DNA of 64,000 nt. It comes from Bog-473 sp963704355. Its GTDB lineage: Bacteria > Actinomycetota > Acidimicrobiia > Acidimicrobiales > RAAP-2. A program made the translations under genes and the position numbers. The stretch spans positions 3,348,001-3,412,000 of the forward strand of contig OY969891.1 in NCBI GenBank assembly GCA_963704355.1, in the 5' to 3' direction. A model generated the notes under the pieces. That model searched no databases, was not told the DNA's origin, and saw only the letters and a list, made by a program, of their open reading frames with translations. Positions 60,595 through 64,000 of the stretch are shown one piece after another; position 1 is the stretch's first letter, and each line of letters opens with the position of its first letter.

Positions 60595-60849
60595 TTAAGG
60601 CTGGCCGGAGGAAATGATGGCCGTCACAGACTTTCGGCCGAGTCCCGACACCTCAGCGATTTGGCGGATCGACGCGCCCGCCCGGTGGGCCACGCGAATC
60701 ATGTCGTCGCGGATTGCTGCTTCCTTTTCGACCCGTTCTGCGCTGAGGCCGACAACGACAAGGGCTGAACCCGTCTCGCCCTCGTCTCCACCTCGATACT
60801 TGTCCATGGCCGTCGTCGCCGCATGTACATCGGCACTGGTGTAACTCAT
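60595..60849 (-). CDS. Small helix-turn-helix protein
   Basis: 84 residues with a C-terminal resolvase-like HTH (DDMIRVAHRAGASIRQIAEV, then SGLGRKSVTAIISSG). The N-terminal part is short and acidic. It overlaps the 56-residue gene upstream (ATGA) and is probably part of the same small regulatory unit. Confidence 0.6.
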   Translation of the reverse strand: MSYTSADVHAATTAMDKYRGGDEGETGSALVVVGLSAERVEKEAAIRDDMIRVAHRAGASIRQIAEVSGLGRKSVTAIISSGQP

Positions 60850-61016
60850 TCTTCCTCCCTGAGCCCTCTGGCGAGTTTGTCCCGGATCGTCATCAGGAGC
60901 GGTACTCGAGGTGACATGTCGGCCTTCGCCTCGGCGTCGTTGAGGTGAGCCAAGGTCATCGCGAGGAGTTCGAGTGCCTCGATTCGTTCCAGTTCAATAC
61001 TGACCACTGGTGCCAT
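60846..61016 (-). CDS. 56-residue protein, first gene of a two-gene operon
   Basis: Read directly from the minus strand: MAPVVSIELERIEALELLAM, helical and acidic, ending RDKLARGLREEE. It overlaps the HTH gene by 4 bp (ATGA) and starts next to the palindromic operator at 61022. It has the size and order of an antitoxin or a small partner protein but no homology is recognised. Confidence 0.55.
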   Translation of the reverse strand: MAPVVSIELERIEALELLAMTLAHLNDAEAKADMSPRVPLLMTIRDKLARGLREEE

Positions 61017-61021
61017 TGTAT

Positions 61022-61054
61022 CCACTTATGGTCCATTTCGGACCACCATAGTGG
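61022..61054 (-). promoter_or_regulatory. Palindromic operator of the small operon
   Basis: A 33-bp imperfect palindrome with a perfect core GGTCC-ATTTC-GGACC (61030-61044) and flanks CCACTTAT and CATAGTGG. It lies 5-38 bases before the ATG at 61016, covering the expected promoter. Confidence 0.6.
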
Positions 61055-61174
61055 CCGCACTGATTAGCGGTGCCTCATGTCGGCCCACGACTCTGACGAC
61101 TCTTGATTATGGGACCGGAGGTATCCCCATGCGCCGGGTAGGGGTACGGCCGAGCGGCACTTTCGGGCTAGTCG

Positions 61175-61552
61175 TTACTTCTCTCGGAAGATTGCGTCAA
61201 TGGTGACATTCGGCCCAAGCTCACGTCGGAGCAAAGGCAGAAGTCTTTCGCCTTCGGCTTGCCACGCCACCCAGTCGGATTCCGGCCACTCATTGATTCC
61301 GTGATCATCAAACTCATTTTGCCAATCCACCAATGCCTGCAGAAGCGTTCGGCTCAGCGGCGGATTCTGCCAATCGATTCCCCAGACCGGCAGATCGCCC
61401 ATGTAGTCAGGACCGAACCCGACACGAAGTGGAATCTTCGGGGGGCCTGGTCGCCTCCATCCTTCCTCCAGCCACGCCCGCCTGGGCCGTGGTTCGGCAT
61501 CGACGGACTTGTAGACAACTCCGGCCCGCTTGCTCCGCTTACTTTGGGACAT
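61175..61552 (-). CDS. Hypothetical protein
   Basis: 125 residues, basic N-terminus (MSQSKRSKRAGVVYKSVDAE) and a Trp-rich body (WRRPGPPKIPLRVGFG, VWGIDWQNPPLSRTLLQALV, WVAWQAEGERLLPLLRRELG). The Trp-Asp/Asn repeats recall small immunity- or TA-type proteins of accessory regions. Function unknown; ATG at 61552 starts the conserved-looking part. Confidence 0.55.
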   Translation of the reverse strand: MSQSKRSKRAGVVYKSVDAEPRPRRAWLEEGWRRPGPPKIPLRVGFGPDYMGDLPVWGIDWQNPPLSRTLLQALVDWQNEFDDHGINEWPESDWVAWQAEGERLLPLLRRELGPNVTIDAIFREK

Positions 61553-61626
61553 TCCGCACGCATCCTGACGGATTCTGGCTAAATCGTACAGAGCGTCAGA
61601 CTGTCTCAGTTCGCCGGATACGAGCG

Positions 61627-61770
61627 TCAGGACCCTCGACGCCGCTTGCGAACCACCAGTGCGATTGTCGAGGCCAAGAGCGCCACAACGACCAAAACAA
61701 TCACGAGGCCGACCCACGGAAGCGCCTGGTACCCACCACTGCCTTGAGCTGCTAGCTGAGCCGCCGTCAC
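61627..61770 (-). CDS. 47-residue membrane microprotein
   Basis: Read from the minus strand: VTAAQLAAQGSGGYQALPW, one strong helix (VGLVIVLVVVALLASTIALV) and a basic stop-transfer tail (VRKRRRGS). GTG 61770 lies six bases after TACGAT (61782-61777), giving a leaderless start. No family known. Confidence 0.5.
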   Translation of the reverse strand: MTAAQLAAQGSGGYQALPWVGLVIVLVVVALLASTIALVVRKRRRGS

Positions 61771-61956
61771 CACAACATCGTATGACGGGTCTCCGCATGC
61801 GACCATGGTGCGAATGACCCATTAGCCCCTGCCCCCGTTCGTCGGGTAGATGAGACAGGATCGCTCGAGCGGGTGCCATTGGGGACTTCACCCCGGCTAC
61901 AGCGGAACTCGTGGACCATGTTGCTGGAAAGGCGCTGCCAGAGTTGGATTGGGGAC

Positions 61957-62742
61957 ATGGACTTCTCCACGATTGAGGTGAGCTCCAGCAATGCCCGAGG
62001 GACCATCACCCTGAACCGCCCCGAGAAGCTGAACCCGCTCAGCACGATCACGCTTATGGAACTGGTCGAGGCGGGCCGGTTCTTCGACTCGAGGCACGAG
62101 GTGAAGGTGGTCGTCGTTAGCGGCCGCGGGCGGGCGTTCTGCGCCGGTGCTGACTTGGCTGCGTTCTCCCCCGACGACGGTTCGGCACCCTCTGCCAGTG
62201 CTCTTCGTCACGCGGCTGACGCTGGGCGCCTTATGGCAGAGGCCATCGAGTCGATGCGAGCCGTCACGGTGGCGAGACTGCACGGCCATTGTGTGGGCGG
62301 AGGGGTTGTGCTCGCCGCCGCATGTGATCTGCGGGTCGCCGCTGACGACACCCACTTTTCGATCCCTGAGGTCGACCTAGGGATCCCTCTCGCATGGGGT
62401 GGGATTCCCCGTCTTGTCCGCGAGATAGGCCCGGCCATGACCAAAGAGCTGGTGATGACATGTCGGCCGTTCAGCGCAGCCGAGGCTCACGCCGCGGGTT
62501 TTCTCAACCGCGTCGTGCCCCGAGACGAACTCGACGCATCGGTCGACGCTCTCGTCACTCAGCTAGAGAGCAAGTCGCTCCAAACACTTTCCGCGACGAA
62601 GCGGCATGTAGACGCCGTCACCGAGGGCATGGTCAGCACGGCACGCGCCTGGAACGACGCCGACTCTTTGGTAACGGCGCTTCGTGATCCCGAGTCAAGG
62701 GCGGTGGCGGCGACCTATCTGAATCGATTCACCGGAGGATGA
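61957..62742 (+). CDS. Enoyl-CoA hydratase/isomerase family protein
   Basis: 261 residues: TIEVSSSNARGTITLNRPEK, VVSGRGRAFCAGADLAAFSP (oxyanion hole) and LHGHCVGGGVVLAAACDLRV. The crotonase signature is intact; catalytic Glu residues would be in IPEVDLGIPL. It hydrates or isomerises an acyl-CoA. ATG 61957 has GGGGA upstream. It fits the lipid-catabolic flavour of the window. Confidence 0.88.
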   Translation: MDFSTIEVSSSNARGTITLNRPEKLNPLSTITLMELVEAGRFFDSRHEVKVVVVSGRGRAFCAGADLAAFSPDDGSAPSASALRHAADAGRLMAEAIESMRAVTVARLHGHCVGGGVVLAAACDLRVAADDTHFSIPEVDLGIPLAWGGIPRLVREIGPAMTKELVMTCRPFSAAEAHAAGFLNRVVPRDELDASVDALVTQLESKSLQTLSATKRHVDAVTEGMVSTARAWNDADSLVTALRDPESRAVAATYLNRFTGG

Positions 62743-62784
62743 GCGATCGGCCTACTTGGCTGTTCGGGTAGCACAGTTCGCCGG

Positions 62785-62982
62785 TTACGTGGGAGGGTTA
62801 TCGAACCTTGTGAACGTGTGCTCATGCCGCTCGCCACAAACAGGACAATCGAAGGCCCAAGAGCCACGCTGGAAGTCGGCAACGGTTGGACCAGGGGAGA
62901 CGGTAAATCTTTCACCCGTCTTGGGACAGGGTCCTGTCACTTCAGAGCGGAAGGAGTTTGGAAACGAGATGGCCTCATCCAC
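62785..62982 (-). CDS. Small zinc-ribbon-like protein
   Basis: About 65 residues: VTGPCPKTGERFTVSPGPTV, and a C-terminal CPVCGERHEHTF ribbon. GTG 62982 is a guess; the frame is open to ATG 63069, which would overlap the P450. Metal binding is likely, function unknown. Confidence 0.4.
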   Translation of the reverse strand: MDEAISFPNSFRSEVTGPCPKTGERFTVSPGPTVADFQRGSWAFDCPVCGERHEHTFTRFDNPPT

Positions 62983-63063
62983 TCCCTCATTGTCCCATTC
63001 AGGTGATCGTCCCAGATCGCCGGAAGTGCAGCGATAGCGGACTGGCGCCAGCAAAGCCCAAGG

Positions 63064-64000
63064 GTGCAAGCTGCGTTTGTGGGTTTGGCGGGCTCAGAAC
63101 TCCGCGACGGTGAAGCGCCCACTTTGCGGCTTCACCGATCGCTGTTCAAGGCGATGGATCTCTACAACGACGACCGCCTCGCTTGGATGGAGAAGGCTGC
63201 CGACCTTGCGCCGATCGTCCGGATGCTCCTTGGCCCACTGAGTGTCGTCGTCATCTCCGACGCCGACGCTGCACGCTCCGTTCTCATCTCATCGTCGGGG
63301 CGATGGCGACGGTTCCTTGCGACGACCGTGACCGCCCGACTGGCGATCGGAGAGAACCTCTTCACACAAGGCAACCGGTCGTGGGCCAAGCTCCAGCCCG
63401 CTGTGGCGCCGGACTTTCGTAAGCGAGCCCTCGACACCCATCTCGTTGGCTTGGAACGTCTCGTGGAAAAAGAGATCGAGGCCCTGCCGGTCAATACCTC
63501 CGTGGACCTCGACCAAGCCATAGGTCGAATCGCCATGATGGTCGCCAGCTGGGTCCTGTTCGGCCATCAGCTCGGACGGGAGCGTGCCGACGAGTTGGCT
63601 GCTCACCAACGCTTCATCGTCGATTGGATGGGCCAACGAATCGGCTCGCCATGGTCCGCGGTCCCGGTGGCCCCGTGGTCGGGCCGCGTTATGCGCCGAC
63701 ACCGCGCGGCACTGGAGGCATATGCCGACGAAGTCGTCGCCAGCCGCCGTCGGGCGGAGGACCCGGTACGAGACGTGCTCCAAGCCCTCCTCGAGGCGAG
63801 ACCGGGAGGCCGCTCACTCAGTCAGCGTCAACTTCGTTACCAGGTACTCGGCCTCTTCGGTGCGGGCAACGAAACTACTGCGGCAACCATGGGGTGGGCC
63901 ATGGTGCACGGCGCCGATCATCCGGAGCACTGGGCAGCCCTTCGGGACGATCCTTCCACAGCAGGGCCGTTCCTCCATGAGACCCTTCGACTCCGTCCCC
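63064..64000 (+). CDS. Cytochrome P450, N-terminal part (3' end outside window)
   Basis: The frame stays open to the window end. It reads LFKAMDLYNDDRLAW, then LGPLSVVVISDADAARSVLI, an I-helix LFGAGNETTAATMGWAM and ETLRLRP (ExxR). The heme Cys lies beyond 64000. The start is uncertain: GTG 63064 is taken, with ATG 63154 also in frame. The style (ALDTHLVGLERLVEKEIEAL) suggests an actinobacterial CYP. Substrate unknown. Confidence 0.82.
   Translation, partial: MQAAFVGLAGSELRDGEAPTLRLHRSLFKAMDLYNDDRLAWMEKAADLAPIVRMLLGPLSVVVISDADAARSVLISSSGRWRRFLATTVTARLAIGENLFTQGNRSWAKLQPAVAPDFRKRALDTHLVGLERLVEKEIEALPVNTSVDLDQAIGRIAMMVASWVLFGHQLGRERADELAAHQRFIVDWMGQRIGSPWSAVPVAPWSGRVMRRHRAALEAYADEVVASRRRAEDPVRDVLQALLEARPGGRSLSQRQLRYQVLGLFGAGNETTAATMGWAMVHGADHPEHWAALRDDPSTAGPFLHETLRLRP

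Noticed and set aside
1..64000. CRISPR array
   Set aside because: No series of equal-length repeats with spacers was seen anywhere.

Overview
The window is about 64 kb of GC-rich DNA from an actinobacterium. An Acidimicrobiia-like soil or marine lineage is the best guess. This rests on gene content: FAD Baeyer-Villiger-type monooxygenases, P450s, acyl-CoA dehydrogenase, CaiB/BaiF CoA-transferase, an F420-type LLM oxidoreductase, a PASTA-less Ser/Thr kinase and a cell-wall L,D-transpeptidase with YWxVASDGGIF repeats. Several genes also start directly after a -10 box (leaderless starts), as is common in Actinobacteria. No rRNA genes or CRISPR array were seen. Both ends cut genes: an ABC-2 permease on the left and a P450 on the right.

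Region 1 (1-26 kb) is mostly ordinary chromosome. It holds ABC-2 permeases, a haloalkane dehalogenase coupled to a BVMO-type flavoprotein, a P450, rpiA, an acyl-CoA dehydrogenase, a CoA-transferase, a carbonic anhydrase, the L,D-transpeptidase, a glutamine synthetase whose adenylylation-site Tyr reads as Phe, an MBL hydrolase, a kinase, and a second BVMO / Zn-alcohol dehydrogenase / FAD oxidoreductase run. A MerR regulator and a methyltransferase diverge around a textbook MerR-type promoter.

Region 2 (26-39.5 kb) is accessory DNA. It begins with a secreted repeat-like protein and a broken tyrosine integrase, followed by an AbiE toxin-antitoxin pair. Next is a 3.1-kb transposon-like element with matching terminal inverted repeats. 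It encodes a DUF6788-type protein, a degenerate tyrosine-recombinase-like protein and an atypical DDE transposase. An integrative island of about 6.9 kb follows, bounded by a 44-bp copy of the 3' half of tRNA-Val(GAC) on the left and the complete tRNA-Val on the right. The island carries a frameshifted and truncated integrase, two MFS exporters, YceI and cation-transporter fragments, a CmtR-like ArsR regulator coupled to a cation transporter, and a probable RelE-like toxin-antitoxin pair.

Region 3 (39.5-56.4 kb) returns to chromosomal genes: PhyH dioxygenase, DEDDh exonuclease, a secreted GH92 mannosidase, YjbQ, PRC-barrel, VOC and LLM proteins, a zincin, membrane transporters, MBL, methyltransferase, Gfo/Idh/MocA, MDR reductase, GFA and Smr proteins. 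Region 4 (56.4-61.8 kb) is a second accessory patch with a tRNA-Cys-like 3' relic, an IS3-family element, VapBC, a TPR protein, a two-gene operon of very small proteins behind a palindromic operator, and a 47-residue membrane microprotein. An enoyl-CoA hydratase and a truncated P450 close the window.
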